From Bordetella parapertussis (GTDB taxonomy: Bacteria; Pseudomonadota; Gammaproteobacteria; Burkholderiales; SG8-39), in assembly GCA_945897475.1 (NCBI GenBank), contig CAMDFL010000016.1, positions 1-42,549 of the forward strand: a stretch of 42,549 nucleotides of DNA, in the 5' to 3' direction. Positions 15,452-24,441 of the stretch are shown here, one piece after another. Each line of letters begins with the position of its first letter. Positions within the stretch are counted from its first letter, which is position 1. Below the pieces are notes generated by a model. It saw nothing but the letters and a program-made list of their open reading frames with translations. It was not told where the DNA came from and did no database searches. The position numbers and the translations under genes are program-made.

Positions 15452-16720
15452 ATGATCGCTCCCGCCGCTATGCGTCAAAATCCCGCGAATCCCACCTCCA
15501 AGCACGACGCGCCACTCACCATAACGCTGATCATCATCTGCCAGAGCTTTCAATCGCTGGCGGTGGGCGGCATTGCCTTATTTTTGCCGCTGATCCGCGA
15601 AGATCTGCAGATGAGTTTTTCTCAGGGCGGGATGCTCTCCGCGGCGGCGACCATTACCTATGCCCTGGGTCAAATTCCCGCCGGCTTTCTCGCCGACAGA
15701 TATGGGGCAAAACGACTATTCTTTATTGGTCTACTCGGGTGTCTGGCTTTGTCGTTCAATCTGGCGTGGGTTGAATCCTTCGAAGGCGCGCTGATCAATC
15801 AATTTTTCTCCGGCGCGTTCCGCGCGCTGCTGTTCGCCCCTGGGCTGGTGTTGATTACCGCGTGGTTCCCTCCGAATCGCCGCGCCATGGCGATGGGCCT
15901 GTTTGTGATCGGCGGCATGTCGGGCAATGTGTTCCTCTCCCTGGCCGGCCCCATTCTGGTTGAGCCACTAGGCTGGAGGGTGCTGTTCATGATATTTGCG
16001 ATTGCCGGCATCGTCATTGCAATGCTCTATCACGTCCTGGGGAAAGAGAAGGCTCGCGTCGCGCCGGCAAAAGAAGTGCGCATGAGCGATGCATTCAATC
16101 TGTTTCGCTATCCGATCATGTGGGTGTGCGGCGCGCTGCAGTTCGTGCGCTTCGGCGTGGTGACATCGTTTAACTTCTGGCTGCCCTCGCTATTGGTTGC
16201 CGACCGCGGAATGACACTCGCCGAGGCCGGCTGGACCATGGCCATGGCCGCAGCCCTCACAGGCCCCTCCAACGCACTGGGCGGTTATGTGTCGGACCGC
16301 ATCCGCAATCCGCCGCTGGTCATAGGCGCTTCGATCGCTATTCTGGGATGCACCGCGGCGTTGCTGGTCACAGTCACCTGGACGCCCTTGATGCTGCTGG
16401 TGATCGCCGTGAACGCGGTATTCCTGCAGTTTTATTTTGGTCCCTTGTTCCACGTGCCGGTCGAAGTATTGGGCTCCAGAGTCACCGGCATGTCTGCCGG
16501 CGTGAGCAACATGTTTGCCAATGTCGGCGCATTGGTGTTCGCGTTATCCCTGGGAATAATCAGGGACCAGTCCGGCAGCTTCACCATTGGTTTATGGGCG
16601 ATCGCAGGATTTTGCGTGCTAGGCGTGATGCTCGCATTCGTGCTGGCGCGTATGCGGCACACAGCCCTCGCAGACACCACCTCGGCCACCGCTATTTCCG
16701 CAGGCCGATCGACGCCTTGA
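15452..16720 (+). CDS. MFS transporter
   Basis: A 422-residue major facilitator with about 12 transmembrane helices. The loop 2-3 motif GFLADRYGAKRLFF fits the family, a GG-rich helix 5 (VIGGMSGNVFLSLAGP) follows, and the central loop carries charged KEKARVAPAKEV before the second half. Such proteins import or export organic anions, sugars or drugs; the substrate is unknown. An internal Met (residue 7) is an alternative start, and neither has a strong ribosome site. The last 29 bases overlap the 3' end of the convergent M48 peptidase gene, and the tail after the final helix (TTSATAISAGRSTP) is low-complexity, consistent with read-out into the neighbour. Confidence 0.85.
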   Translation: MIAPAAMRQNPANPTSKHDAPLTITLIIICQSFQSLAVGGIALFLPLIREDLQMSFSQGGMLSAAATITYALGQIPAGFLADRYGAKRLFFIGLLGCLALSFNLAWVESFEGALINQFFSGAFRALLFAPGLVLITAWFPPNRRAMAMGLFVIGGMSGNVFLSLAGPILVEPLGWRVLFMIFAIAGIVIAMLYHVLGKEKARVAPAKEVRMSDAFNLFRYPIMWVCGALQFVRFGVVTSFNFWLPSLLVADRGMTLAEAGWTMAMAAALTGPSNALGGYVSDRIRNPPLVIGASIAILGCTAALLVTVTWTPLMLLVIAVNAVFLQFYFGPLFHVPVEVLGSRVTGMSAGVSNMFANVGALVFALSLGIIRDQSGSFTIGLWAIAGFCVLGVMLAFVLARMRHTALADTTSATAISAGRSTP

Positions 16721-17774
16721 TGGCCGTGTAATCGTAAGGCAAGGGCGGCGCCTGGCGAGCCGCCTCCGGCAAAGATTTAATCAGCCGATCGATGTCGGCC
16801 ATGCGCTCGTCGCTGGCCGGATGGGTGGATAAAAATCCGAGATCCAACTTCGATTGCGCCGCCATTTTTCCAAAGAAATCGCGCATGCCGGCAGGATTGA
16901 TTTTCGCGGCCACCAGCACTTTAAGTCCTTCGCGATCCGCTTCGGTCTCGTGATCTCTGGAGAATTTCAGTTGCAGCAGCTCCCCGCCCAGCAAGGCAAT
17001 GCCGCTGATATCGCCAAGCAACAAGCCGATCGCGGCAGTCACACCCAATGACTGCGCAATACTCCTTAAACTGTGGCGTTGCTCAACATGCTGGACTTCG
17101 TGCGCCAGTACACCGGCCACCTCCTCGGGCGTTGCGGCCAGCTGCAGCAAACCTGTGTGCATCACCACATAGCCGCCTGGCATGGCGAAAGCGTTGACAC
17201 TCACGTCATCAGTTACGAAGAACTGAAATTTGTAGCGAGAGTCCCTGGTGAGTTTTTCGCCAATGTCGCGCACCATCGCAAGCGACTCCCCCTCAACCAG
17301 CTTCAAGCCGTTTTTCTGCTGTGCGAAAATAATTTCACCAAGCTTGGCCTCCTGCTCCACCGAAATAAAATCGACCGCCCAAGCAGCTATGCGATCGTGC
17401 TGCCAGACAATCGCACCGAGCACCGCCAATGGAAGCACCAGAGAAATCCAGATGAGCGCATGCGACCAGGCGCGCGTGGCGGCATCGGGTCTTGACATTT
17501 TTACCGCCGAGCGCCCTGAGGCGAACTTCTTTATCGCGGCGATGACCTGAGAATCACCGCTTATCAACGAATAAGTGCCGGAACGGCTCTGCCATTCCAG
17601 ACGAAGTTGCGCACCGTCCCAACCGGACTTGGTGAGTTCGATCTCGCTCCAGAGTGGCGCGCCGTCGTTGAGCTCGCTAGTCTGCACGCGCACACCGGTT
17701 TCAGAAAAGTCCACCTCTACCAGGGCCCCCGTCGAGGGAAAACCGGGACCGAAAATTTGTACCTTCAAGCGCAT
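16692..17774 (-). CDS. M48-family membrane metallopeptidase with N-terminal sensor-like domain
   Basis: A 360-residue zinc peptidase. Residues 1-90 form a small beta-rich domain seen in related M48 proteins. One membrane helix follows (about 106-125), then the M48 domain with HEVQH (225-229) and the third ligand Glu278 in HETEADREG. The SxxP-like SVNAFAMPGGYVVMHTGLL strand is typical of the BepA/YcaL/Oma1-like group. These proteases act on the periplasmic side in envelope protein quality control. Its start lies seven bases after the stop of the AIM24-like gene, so the two form an operon. No clear ribosome site precedes ATG 17774, which suggests coupling. Its 3' end overlaps the convergent MFS gene. 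Confidence 0.88.
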   Translation of the reverse strand: MRLKVQIFGPGFPSTGALVEVDFSETGVRVQTSELNDGAPLWSEIELTKSGWDGAQLRLEWQSRSGTYSLISGDSQVIAAIKKFASGRSAVKMSRPDAATRAWSHALIWISLVLPLAVLGAIVWQHDRIAAWAVDFISVEQEAKLGEIIFAQQKNGLKLVEGESLAMVRDIGEKLTRDSRYKFQFFVTDDVSVNAFAMPGGYVVMHTGLLQLAATPEEVAGVLAHEVQHVEQRHSLRSIAQSLGVTAAIGLLLGDISGIALLGGELLQLKFSRDHETEADREGLKVLVAAKINPAGMRDFFGKMAAQSKLDLGFLSTHPASDERMADIDRLIKSLPEAARQAPPLPYDYTAIKASIGLRK

Positions 17775-17781
17775 AGTTTAA

Positions 17782-18591
17782 TCAATCTTTATCACCGCCC
17801 AGGAGGCCGCCCAATCCGCCAAGAATGCCGCCCTGCTCGCCCCCGACACCGCCGCCCCCCTTGGAGGTAGGCGCCGCGGCGAAGATGCGCGAAGCCAGGC
17901 GCGCGAACGGCAGCGATTGCAGCAATACAAAACCCGGTCCGCGCAGCGTGGCGAAGAACAGACCCTCGCCTCCGAACAGCGCGGTCTTGATGCCGGGAAC
18001 CATTTTTATGTCGTAGTCCACCGTGGGTTGCATTCCTACCAGGCACCCGGTATCGACGCGCAGGACTTCCCCTGGCTTCAAATCACGCCGGTGCATGGTG
18101 CCGCCTGCATGCAGGAAGGCCATGCCGTCGCCCTCCAGTTTTTGCATGATGAATCCTTCGCCGCCGAAAAATCCCGCCCCGAGCTTGCGCTGGAATGCAA
18201 TGCCCAACGACACCCCTTTCGCGGCGCAAAGAAATGCATCCTTCTGGCAAATGAAGGTGCCACCCACCTTGGCTAAATCAATTGGAATGATCTTGCCGGG
18301 ATAAGGAGCCGCGAACGCGAGCTTGCGTTTGCCTTCAGGAGCATTGCTGGTATAGACCGTGGTGAATAGAGACTCTCCGGTCAGAAGGCGTTTGCCCGCC
18401 CCCATCAGCTTGCCAAGAAATCCGGTTTGCTTGGCCGAGCCGTCGCCAAATATGGTTTCCATTTCGATGTCGGCCTCCATGTAGAACATGCTGCCGGCCT
18501 CGCCCATCGCCGCCTCGCCCGGGTCTAGCTCGACCTCGACAAATTGCATTTCGGCGCCGTATACCTTGTAGTCGATGACATCCATTGCCAT
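17782..18591 (-). CDS. TIGR00266/AIM24-family protein
   Basis: A 269-residue protein of the AIM24/TIGR00266 family, a beta-rich fold of unknown biochemical function conserved from bacteria to mitochondria. Recognisable parts are [20 protein letters not shown], the GKIIPIDL segment, [15 protein letters not shown] and [15 protein letters not shown]. The C-terminal 25 residues are almost all Gly/Ala, ending GGLLGGDKD, a common feature of the family. GAGG six bases before ATG 18591 supports the start. It heads a two-gene operon with the M48 peptidase seven bases downstream; that pairing suggests an envelope role (inference). Confidence 0.88.
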   Translation of the reverse strand: MAMDVIDYKVYGAEMQFVEVELDPGEAAMGEAGSMFYMEADIEMETIFGDGSAKQTGFLGKLMGAGKRLLTGESLFTTVYTSNAPEGKRKLAFAAPYPGKIIPIDLAKVGGTFICQKDAFLCAAKGVSLGIAFQRKLGAGFFGGEGFIMQKLEGDGMAFLHAGGTMHRRDLKPGEVLRVDTGCLVGMQPTVDYDIKMVPGIKTALFGGEGLFFATLRGPGFVLLQSLPFARLASRIFAAAPTSKGGGGVGGEQGGILGGLGGLLGGDKD

Positions 18592-18652
18592 GGCAGACCT
18601 CTTGTGATTGTTGCTGTTACAAATAACGCACTCATATTACGAGAGCGTGACG

Positions 18653-19819
18653 TCAATTATTGAATAGTGCCTTTTGGTCCACTTCAGCGAACGAACGGCG
18701 CCCGAGCATACCCAGCGTCCGGTCGATTTCACCACTGAGAATCTGCAATGCGTGACGCGCGCCCGGCTCGCCCGCCGCCGCCACACCGTATAAAGTGGCG
18801 CGCCCTATCATCACCGCGTGGGCGCCAAGCGCCATGCCCTTGACCACGTCGGTGCCGCGGCGAAAGCCGCTATCGACAATGACCGTCATTTTGTCGCCGA
18901 ATTCGGCCACGATTTGCGGCAACACTTGCATGGGCGAAATACAGGTTTCCAACTGCCGGCCGCCGTGATTGGTGAGCACAATGCCATCGACACCCAGTTC
19001 CAGCGCCCGTTGTGCGTCGCCCTGGGTGAGAATGCCCTTCACCAGCAGCTTGCCCTTCCACATATCGCGCAGTTCCTCGATATCTCCCCAGTGAATGTCG
19101 CGCTGCACTTGACTGGAAATGAACGCCGAGCGCCGCGCGGTGCTTCGCTGTTCGGGAGGAATAAAGTCAACAACGTTGGCAATCTGCGGCATGCCGTTTT
19201 GCAGAATCTGCGCGACCCAATGCGGATGAAGCAGGGTCTCCAACCAGCAGCGCAGAGTCAGCTTACCTGGTGCGCGATAGCTGCGCTTATCCCACTCGCG
19301 CCCGCTCGAAACATTGGCATCGGTGGTCACAACCAATGCCTCGAAACCCGATGCCGCGGCACGTTCGAGGAGATTTTTCACAATTGCGCGATTGCGCAGG
19401 ATGTAGAGCTGCAGCCATAGCCTGCCACCGGCCGTGGCGACCTCCTCGATGCGCGAGGTCGAAAAAGTGCTCAGCGTAAACGGAATGCCGGCAGACGCGG
19501 CAGCCTTCGCCAGCGCCACATCCCCGCCCGGCCATGACAGCCCGTTGAACCCGGTGGGCGCGACAATCAAGGGCATCGCGATGTCCGCGCCCATCAGCGG
19601 CACCACAAGACTGCGCTTCGAGGTATCGATCAGCGTATTGGGGACCAGGCGCATGTTCTCGAATATCTTGCGATTCCACGCCAGAGTCACTTCGTCCTCC
19701 GCACCGCCGAAGATGTACTGAAAGGCAAAGTGCGGCAGACGCCGTCGCGCCATGCCTTCGAGTTCCTCGATGGTTTGCGCGCGGCGGTAGTCGGTCCCGG
19801 CGTATAGGCGGCGCTTCAT
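18653..19819 (-). CDS. FMN-dependent alpha-hydroxy-acid oxidase/dehydrogenase
   Basis: A 388-residue TIM-barrel flavoenzyme of the L-lactate dehydrogenase/glycolate oxidase/mandelate dehydrogenase family, which oxidises 2-hydroxy acids to 2-oxo acids. The substrate side has the usual IFGGAEDEVT opening and the LIVAPTGFNGL strand. The catalytic base and substrate-binding Arg lie in LTNHGGRQLE, followed by the phosphate-binding VDSGFRRGTDVVKGMALGA and VMIGRATLYG. Usual enzymes have NHGGRQLD, so the terminal Glu is a mild variation. It could use lactate, mandelate or another aromatic hydroxy acid; nothing nearby decides. The region upstream of ATG 19819 is a 16-bp tandem array without a good ribosome site. 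Confidence 0.9.
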   Translation of the reverse strand: MKRRLYAGTDYRRAQTIEELEGMARRRLPHFAFQYIFGGAEDEVTLAWNRKIFENMRLVPNTLIDTSKRSLVVPLMGADIAMPLIVAPTGFNGLSWPGGDVALAKAAASAGIPFTLSTFSTSRIEEVATAGGRLWLQLYILRNRAIVKNLLERAAASGFEALVVTTDANVSSGREWDKRSYRAPGKLTLRCWLETLLHPHWVAQILQNGMPQIANVVDFIPPEQRSTARRSAFISSQVQRDIHWGDIEELRDMWKGKLLVKGILTQGDAQRALELGVDGIVLTNHGGRQLETCISPMQVLPQIVAEFGDKMTVIVDSGFRRGTDVVKGMALGAHAVMIGRATLYGVAAAGEPGARHALQILSGEIDRTLGMLGRRSFAEVDQKALFNN

Positions 19820-19824
19820 GTCAC

Positions 19825-19900
19825 AAGCACGTCATGCAATGAGTACGCCCTGCAACAAATATGTCATGCAACAAGCACGGCATGCAACGAGCACGGCGGG
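19825..19900. repeat. 16-bp tandem repeat, about 4.7 units
   Basis: Units start at 19825, 19841, 19857, 19873 and 19889 (partial), with consensus RAGCACGKCATGCAAC. They fill the gap between the alpha-hydroxy-acid oxidase start and the HD gene stop, so the oxidase's ribosome-binding region is made of repeat sequence. Confidence 0.8.
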
Positions 19901-19912
19901 CGGCCCCGCAAA

Positions 19913-20677
19913 TCAAAGCGCGTTGCTGGGGCGGCGGATGGTGCGCCACATATGCGAGGCGGGCGAATTGTCGTTGCCCAGACCTTCCTTGGGCTGCTTG
20001 AAATTGCGCCCCATCACATCCTCGAACTGTTCGAGGTTCACGCTCACGTTCGGATCGAAAGAATACAAGTCGTTCACGCAAATCATTCGCGCGCTCATGT
20101 ACCACTTGTGCTTCTTGGCTTCCTGATAGGCCGACTCGATATAAGCGTCGGGACGATACCCTTCACCGAACATTCGCACATACATATCCGGATAGTCGTA
20201 GCCGACCGACGCGTCGGGATAGAAGCGCAGAGCCTGATGCGCGCGGATCGCCCAGGTTACCTCTTCGTCTACATAGGGCTCGATCAATTGCGCACCCCAG
20301 TAGCCATGGTCTGCGCGGATGAAGCCGACCACCGCGATGTCGTGCAACAAACAGGCAAACACGGTTTTCTCAGGCATGCCGTTCTTTTGCGCAAGGTTCG
20401 CGCTTTGCAGCAAATGCTGGAATCCCCTTCCGGGAGAAAGACGCAGTCGGAAAAAATCCAGCAGCGTGGGTTTTTCCGGCATTTTCTTCAGACGCGGGTC
20501 TTCACCCATTTGCAGGTGAGCGCCCGGCCCGTAGTTGATGGGCGGCCCCATCGAATCTTCTCCCGCAGCCAGGCAATACAACATCGAGCGGGTAACTATG
20601 CGCTTGTCCATCTCCTGCATCTGTTGCATCTCGATCTCGTCGGCCCGATCGTTCATCGATTTCAGATTCGCTGACAT
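19913..20677 (-). CDS. HD-domain protein (predicted metal-dependent phosphohydrolase)
   Basis: A 254-residue cytoplasmic protein with an HD superfamily core. His88 lies in FQHLLQSA, His112-Asp113 in LLHDIAVVGF, and the further histidines His124 (RADHGYW) and His147 (IRAHQAL) complete a plausible metal site. The proteins of this group that I can recall are uncharacterised, and nucleotide or small-molecule phosphate hydrolysis, or an oxygenase role, are both possible for HD folds. AGAGGTGGAG just before ATG 20677 supports the start. It lies upstream of the alpha-hydroxy-acid oxidase on the same strand and divergent from gentisate dioxygenase, with 126 bp between the starts. Confidence 0.75.
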   Translation of the reverse strand: MSANLKSMNDRADEIEMQQMQEMDKRIVTRSMLYCLAAGEDSMGPPINYGPGAHLQMGEDPRLKKMPEKPTLLDFFRLRLSPGRGFQHLLQSANLAQKNGMPEKTVFACLLHDIAVVGFIRADHGYWGAQLIEPYVDEEVTWAIRAHQALRFYPDASVGYDYPDMYVRMFGEGYRPDAYIESAYQEAKKHKWYMSARMICVNDLYSFDPNVSVNLEQFEDVMGRNFKQPKEGLGNDNSPASHMWRTIRRPSNAL

Positions 20678-20803
20678 GACTCCACCTCTTCGGTTCCACC
20701 GTTTAAGACTAAAGTGTAGCAGTTTGCCGACCCCGACACCCTCCCCACGATGCGTACCGGTGGTAGCATTGCCGCCATCCCTGCATTAATTCGGAGCACC
20801 CCC

Positions 20804-21865
20804 ATGAACGCCCCCGATCAGCACAAGACCGACGACGCTTTTCACAAACTTATTCACGACAATAGCATCTACGGGCTGTGGGAAATCGCGAGCCAGATGA
20901 CGCCGCATCCCTTGCCCGATGCCATTCCACATATATGGAAGGCCTCGCTTCTGAATTCACTGGTACAGCAATCGGCCACCGCCGTTCCGGTGGGCGATGA
21001 GCGCCGCGCCATGCAATTATTCAACCCAGGCTTAAACGGCGCCTGGGCCACCACCAGCACCTTGATTTCGGCGGTGCAGGTGTTGCTGCCCGGCGAAATC
21101 GCGCGCACGCATCGCCACAGCCCGAGCGCCATCCGCTTCATCATCCAGGGCGATGGTGCTTACACAGCGGTTGAGGGCGAAAAGGTGATCATGCACGAAG
21201 GCGATTTGGTGCTCACGCCCAACTGGACCTGGCACGACCATGGCAACGAAACCGATCACATGGTGGTGTGGATGGATGGCCTGGACGTGCCGCTCACCAA
21301 GGCGCTCAACAGCATGTTCTTTGGCATGTACCACGTGGAGCAATTTGCGCACGATAAACCGGTCAACGGTTCGGTGGATCTATACGGCCATGGCAGACTG
21401 TCTCCCACCTGGATCAAAGAGTCATCGCACTACTCGCCGCTGATGGCCTATTCCTGGGATCAGACCGCCGAGGCCTTGCATGCCCTGCGCGACCGCGACG
21501 GCAGCCCCTTCGAAGGCATCGCACTCGAATACACCCACCCGCAAACCGGCGGCCCGGCCCTGCCCACCATAGGCTGTCAAGTGCAGATGATCCGCAAAGG
21601 CGAGAAACTCAAAGCACGCCACGTCGCCGGCAGCTCCATCTTTCACGTCAAGCAGGGCAGCGGCCGCTCCATCATCAGCGGCAAAGTGTTCGATTGGGGC
21701 AAGGGGGATATTTTCGTCGTTCCTTCATGGGCACTGCATGAGCATGCCAATACCGGTAGCGAAGACGCGATCTTCTTCTCCATCAACGACCATCCGGTGA
21801 TGAAGAAGCTGGGCTTCTATCGCGAAGAAGCGCTGGCAGATAACGGCGGCCATCAAAAAATTTAA
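20804..21865 (+). CDS. gtdA: gentisate 1,2-dioxygenase-like bicupin
   Basis: A 353-residue bicupin of the gentisate 1,2-dioxygenase/salicylate dioxygenase family, which cleaves the ring of gentisate to maleylpyruvate with Fe(II) and O2. The N-terminal cupin has the diagnostic iron site: His103 and His105 in ARTHRHSPSAIRFIIQG and His144/His146 in TPNWTWHDHGN. The second cupin (SSIFHVKQGSGRS to PSWALHEHAN) also keeps histidines. GGAG seven bases before ATG 20804 fixes the start; the longer reading from 20750 is rejected. No maleylpyruvate isomerase or fumarylpyruvate hydrolase is adjacent, so the pathway is not clustered here. Salicylate or 1-hydroxy-2-naphthoate cleavage cannot be excluded. 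Confidence 0.87.
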   Translation: MNAPDQHKTDDAFHKLIHDNSIYGLWEIASQMTPHPLPDAIPHIWKASLLNSLVQQSATAVPVGDERRAMQLFNPGLNGAWATTSTLISAVQVLLPGEIARTHRHSPSAIRFIIQGDGAYTAVEGEKVIMHEGDLVLTPNWTWHDHGNETDHMVVWMDGLDVPLTKALNSMFFGMYHVEQFAHDKPVNGSVDLYGHGRLSPTWIKESSHYSPLMAYSWDQTAEALHALRDRDGSPFEGIALEYTHPQTGGPALPTIGCQVQMIRKGEKLKARHVAGSSIFHVKQGSGRSIISGKVFDWGKGDIFVVPSWALHEHANTGSEDAIFFSINDHPVMKKLGFYREEALADNGGHQKI

Positions 21866-21966
21866 ATGCACAAGCTGCATCGGCTGGAAAACTGTCGAGC
21901 TCGCAGTCTGTCGAGCTTGTACAGATTCGATCAAGCGAGGCAACGTGGCCTACCCGGTGCTAGGCA

Positions 21967-22344
21967 ATGGGTTTAATTGACAAGATACGCGGCACCGTGG
22001 GTGGCAAAGCCGAGGAGCTCACGGCCAAGATCGCACAGTCGTATCGAGACCATCTGGGCGAGGAGTTATTAAAAAAACAGCAGGAGCTCAAAATCCTGGA
22101 GGCAGAGCTCAGGTCCCGGGATGAGAATATTTCGAAAAGGGAAGCGAATCTTAAAAAGTACTACCTTGTCCCTCGGGCCTACATCATCATACCGATAGGC
22201 TTGGTCTTGCTAGTAGTGATTTACTTCGGCTACCAAGCCCTAAAACCAGAAGTCAATACCGAGTCACCACAAACGAGCATTTCATCGCCGCATTTCATCC
22301 GCATTTCATATCTTGACTCAAAACCCCCAGCCCCAGAAATATAG
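21967..22344 (+). CDS. hypothetical coiled-coil membrane protein
   Basis: A 125-residue protein I do not recognise. Residues 1-65 are charged and helical, with heptad-like spacing in LGEELLKKQQELKILEAELR, consistent with a coiled coil. One strong membrane segment follows (AYIIIPIGLVLLVVIYFGY, about 71-89), then a short Pro/Ser-rich tail. It is probably a bitopic inner-membrane protein with a cytoplasmic coiled coil. Codon use looks ordinary, but the ribosome site before ATG 21967 is weak. It follows gentisate dioxygenase by 101 bp without sign of shared function and is followed by copy C of the dispersed repeat. Confidence 0.6.
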   Translation: MGLIDKIRGTVGGKAEELTAKIAQSYRDHLGEELLKKQQELKILEAELRSRDENISKREANLKKYYLVPRAYIIIPIGLVLLVVIYFGYQALKPEVNTESPQTSISSPHFIRISYLDSKPPAPEI

Positions 22345-22384
22345 AGTCTGTGCGGAATGGCACTTGCTTGAGGGTTTTTGGCTC

Positions 22385-22502
22385 GTCCCCTCCTGTCGCG
22401 AGCGGTTTGCTGAAGATCGTTGATTGAAACAACGGTCCGCACGAACGGATTTTTCGTTCGTGCAGGTTTTAGCAGCGCTGCCGCGGGCGAACCGCTTTTT
22501 TA
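22385..22502. repeat. dispersed structured repeat, copy C
   Basis: About 118 bp. From the left: AGCGGTTTGCTG; a hairpin CGTTG/CAACG; a 9-bp perfect hairpin with arms GCACGAACG and CGTTCGTGC around seven bases; the palindrome GCAGCGCTGC; and a terminal AACCGCT with a T run that can pair with the initial AGCGGTT. It matches copy B almost throughout and copy A in its right half. It lies in the 316-bp interval 22345-22660, which holds no gene. Confidence 0.8.
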
Positions 22503-22529
22503 TACGGATAAACACCACCCGTATAAAAA
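22497..22529. terminator. bidirectional terminator-like hairpin
   Basis: TTTTTATACGG (22497-22507) and CCGTATAAAAA (22519-22529) are perfect 11-bp reverse complements around an 11-base loop, with T runs on both strands. It lies between the convergent membrane-protein gene and Bug gene, at the right edge of repeat copy C. Confidence 0.55.
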
Positions 22530-22660
22530 CGAAGTTTCTGAATAAAGCAGAGTCGGTTTATTCTTTGTCTCGGATTTCGGCGCTTAAGAGAGTGCCATTC
22601 GAGTCCATGCCCTCGTATTCCACCTGTTTGTCGAACGCAACGCATGCTACAAAGAAATGG

Positions 22661-23644
22661 CTAGTTGGCCTTCGCGCCCGAGATCTTCACAATCTCGCCC
22701 CACTTTTCGTGCTCGCGGCGAACGAATGCGGCGAACTGCTCTGGCGACTCGCCCCCGGCCGCGGGCTCGTTGCCGCCCGCCTGGACCACCTTGCGCATGG
22801 TGGGATCGGTGAGCGCCTTCTGCGTCTCTGCGTTCAGCCTCATGGTCAGCTCCTGGGGGGTCTTTGCTGGCGCCGCGAGACCGCTCCAGTTTTCTTGGGC
22901 AAGCAGATCGTTCTTCAACACCTCGACCAGGGTGGGAGCGTTGGGCAGGGCACGCATGCGCGAACCGCTGCTGACCCCGAGGACACGGAACTTGCCCGCA
23001 AGCACCTGGGGCATCGCCAGAGTGGTCGCCAGGAACGAGAAGTCGATGTCACCACGCAGCAGCGCCGGCATGTCGTCGCCAGGCGCCTTGTAAGGCACGT
23101 GAAACGCCTGAATGCCGGCGATCGCCAGGAACGACGCGGTATTGAGATGCCCGAATCCCCCGATTTGTCCGCCGAAACTGAGCTTGCCCGGCGCGGCCCT
23201 GGCGCCGGCGATGATGTCCTGCATCGACTTGAACGGGGAGTCGAGGCGAACCAGCAGCAAGCCACCGCTGCCCTCGTAGATCTTGGCTATGGCGGCGATA
23301 TCGCCGATCGGGTCAAAGGGAAGGCTCGGCTGGAGTTGCTTGGCGATCTGCATGACCGGCGAATAGAGGAGCAGGGTGTATCCATCGGGTGCGGCGCTCG
23401 ATACCGCCTGGACCGGGGGCACGAAGCTGCCGCCGGTGCGGTTGTCCACCACCACCGGCTGGCCCATTTGCTCTGCGAAGCGCGCCGCAAGGACCCGCAC
23501 ATAGGCATCGTTGCCAGCCGGCAAGGCGGTGACCAAGCGCATTGGCCGCAGCGGAAAAGTCGATTGCGCTTGGCTGTGGCCGCCAATCGCCAGCGCCATG
23601 GCCGCAAATGCCACACCAACGAACTTCATCGAATAGGTTTGCAA
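22661..23644 (-). CDS. Bug/TctC-family periplasmic solute-binding protein
   Basis: A Bug-family binding protein of about 327 residues. A signal (MKFVGVAFAAMALAIGG, ending HSQAQS) is followed by FPLRPMRLVTALPAGND in place of the usual PFPPGG. The family marks VVVDNRTGGSFVPPV, APDGYTLLLY and HVPYKAPGDD are all present, and the ends match intact relatives. The exact start is uncertain. A GGAGG abuts an ATG at 23653, too close to serve it, but is nine bases from an in-frame TTG at 23644, which I prefer; ATG 23629 begins the signal directly. A pseudogene paralogue and an intact one follow upstream on the same strand, at 23797 and 24442. Confidence 0.88.
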   Translation of the reverse strand: MQTYSMKFVGVAFAAMALAIGGHSQAQSTFPLRPMRLVTALPAGNDAYVRVLAARFAEQMGQPVVVDNRTGGSFVPPVQAVSSAAPDGYTLLLYSPVMQIAKQLQPSLPFDPIGDIAAIAKIYEGSGGLLLVRLDSPFKSMQDIIAGARAAPGKLSFGGQIGGFGHLNTASFLAIAGIQAFHVPYKAPGDDMPALLRGDIDFSFLATTLAMPQVLAGKFRVLGVSSGSRMRALPNAPTLVEVLKNDLLAQENWSGLAAPAKTPQELTMRLNAETQKALTDPTMRKVVQAGGNEPAAGGESPEQFAAFVRREHEKWGEIVKISGAKAN

Positions 23645-23796
23645 GGCGTCCATCCTCCAAGGTATGTGCTTCAATTTTAAGCGGGAAGCCGATGGTCGTC
23701 TTGAAACACTTGCGGTAAAAACAAATCGCACCAGAAATACTTCGCGGCAGAAACGCTTCAAAAAAATACTTCAGCAGAAACACTTCGCCTCTGCTC

Positions 23797-24241
23797 TTAT
23801 TCAGGCTCCAGCTTGGCCGAACGCACAATTCGTTCCGAGATTTCCAGACTACGCCGCAACTGCAGCATGAATTGCTCGGGCGACTGCGTCTCCACCACAA
23901 AACCCAAATCCAGCAATTTCTCGCTGACCTCCGTGGAATTGGCAATACGATTCAAATCCTCGTAGAGCCGTTTGGTGATCGGCGCGGGCAATCCTGCCGG
24001 TCCCACGAAACCATTCCAGCCCGGTGGGCGCTCGTAGCCTGGCAACACTTCGGCGATAGTGGGTACCTCTGTTCTGTGACATCAAGCGCGCCAGTGGATC
24101 TGAGCCGCCGCCGACGCCCAGCGATTGGATCATGCGCACCGGCTTCGCGGGGTAGATCTGGGCAATTCCCTGGCTGGATGAAAGACACAATGTGGCACCA
24201 ACCAGGCCTGCACAAGCGAACACCGAAAAGGTCCTATTCAT
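23797..24241 (-). pseudogene. Bug/TctC gene with a large internal deletion
   Basis: From ATG 24241 a normal signal and mature start are read: GIAQIYPAKPVRMIQSLGVG, then GGSDPLARLMSQ. At about 24063-24078 the frame shifts, and the reading resumes directly at the family C-terminal third, EVPTIAEVLPGYERPPGWNG, through LLDLGFVVETQSPEQF to the stop at 23797. Against the intact neighbour (24442-25419), the break joins residue about 57 to residue about 234, so some 530 bp are gone and the frame is lost. Both remaining ends are closest to that neighbour, so it is a decayed tandem duplicate. Confidence 0.85.
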
Positions 24242-24441
24242 AGACGATAATTTACAACTTATAACATTCAAATTCGATGATTGACGTAATATATGACACG
24301 ATTGGTATATTGTCATTGGTCTATCTTTCAGCTGAATTGAAGCACCATTCCTGAGCTATCGCGCAAATATTTTCCCGGCAGCATAGTCGCCGCAATGAAG
24401 TTAATCTCAGCCACCAGCATCAAGCTGGAGCAAGCAGACAG

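Noticed and set aside
22424..23680. A 418-codon plus-strand ORF
   Set aside because: It is antisense to a clear Bug gene (22661-23644) and begins inside repeat copy C. Its translation is rich in R, H and Q without any family features.
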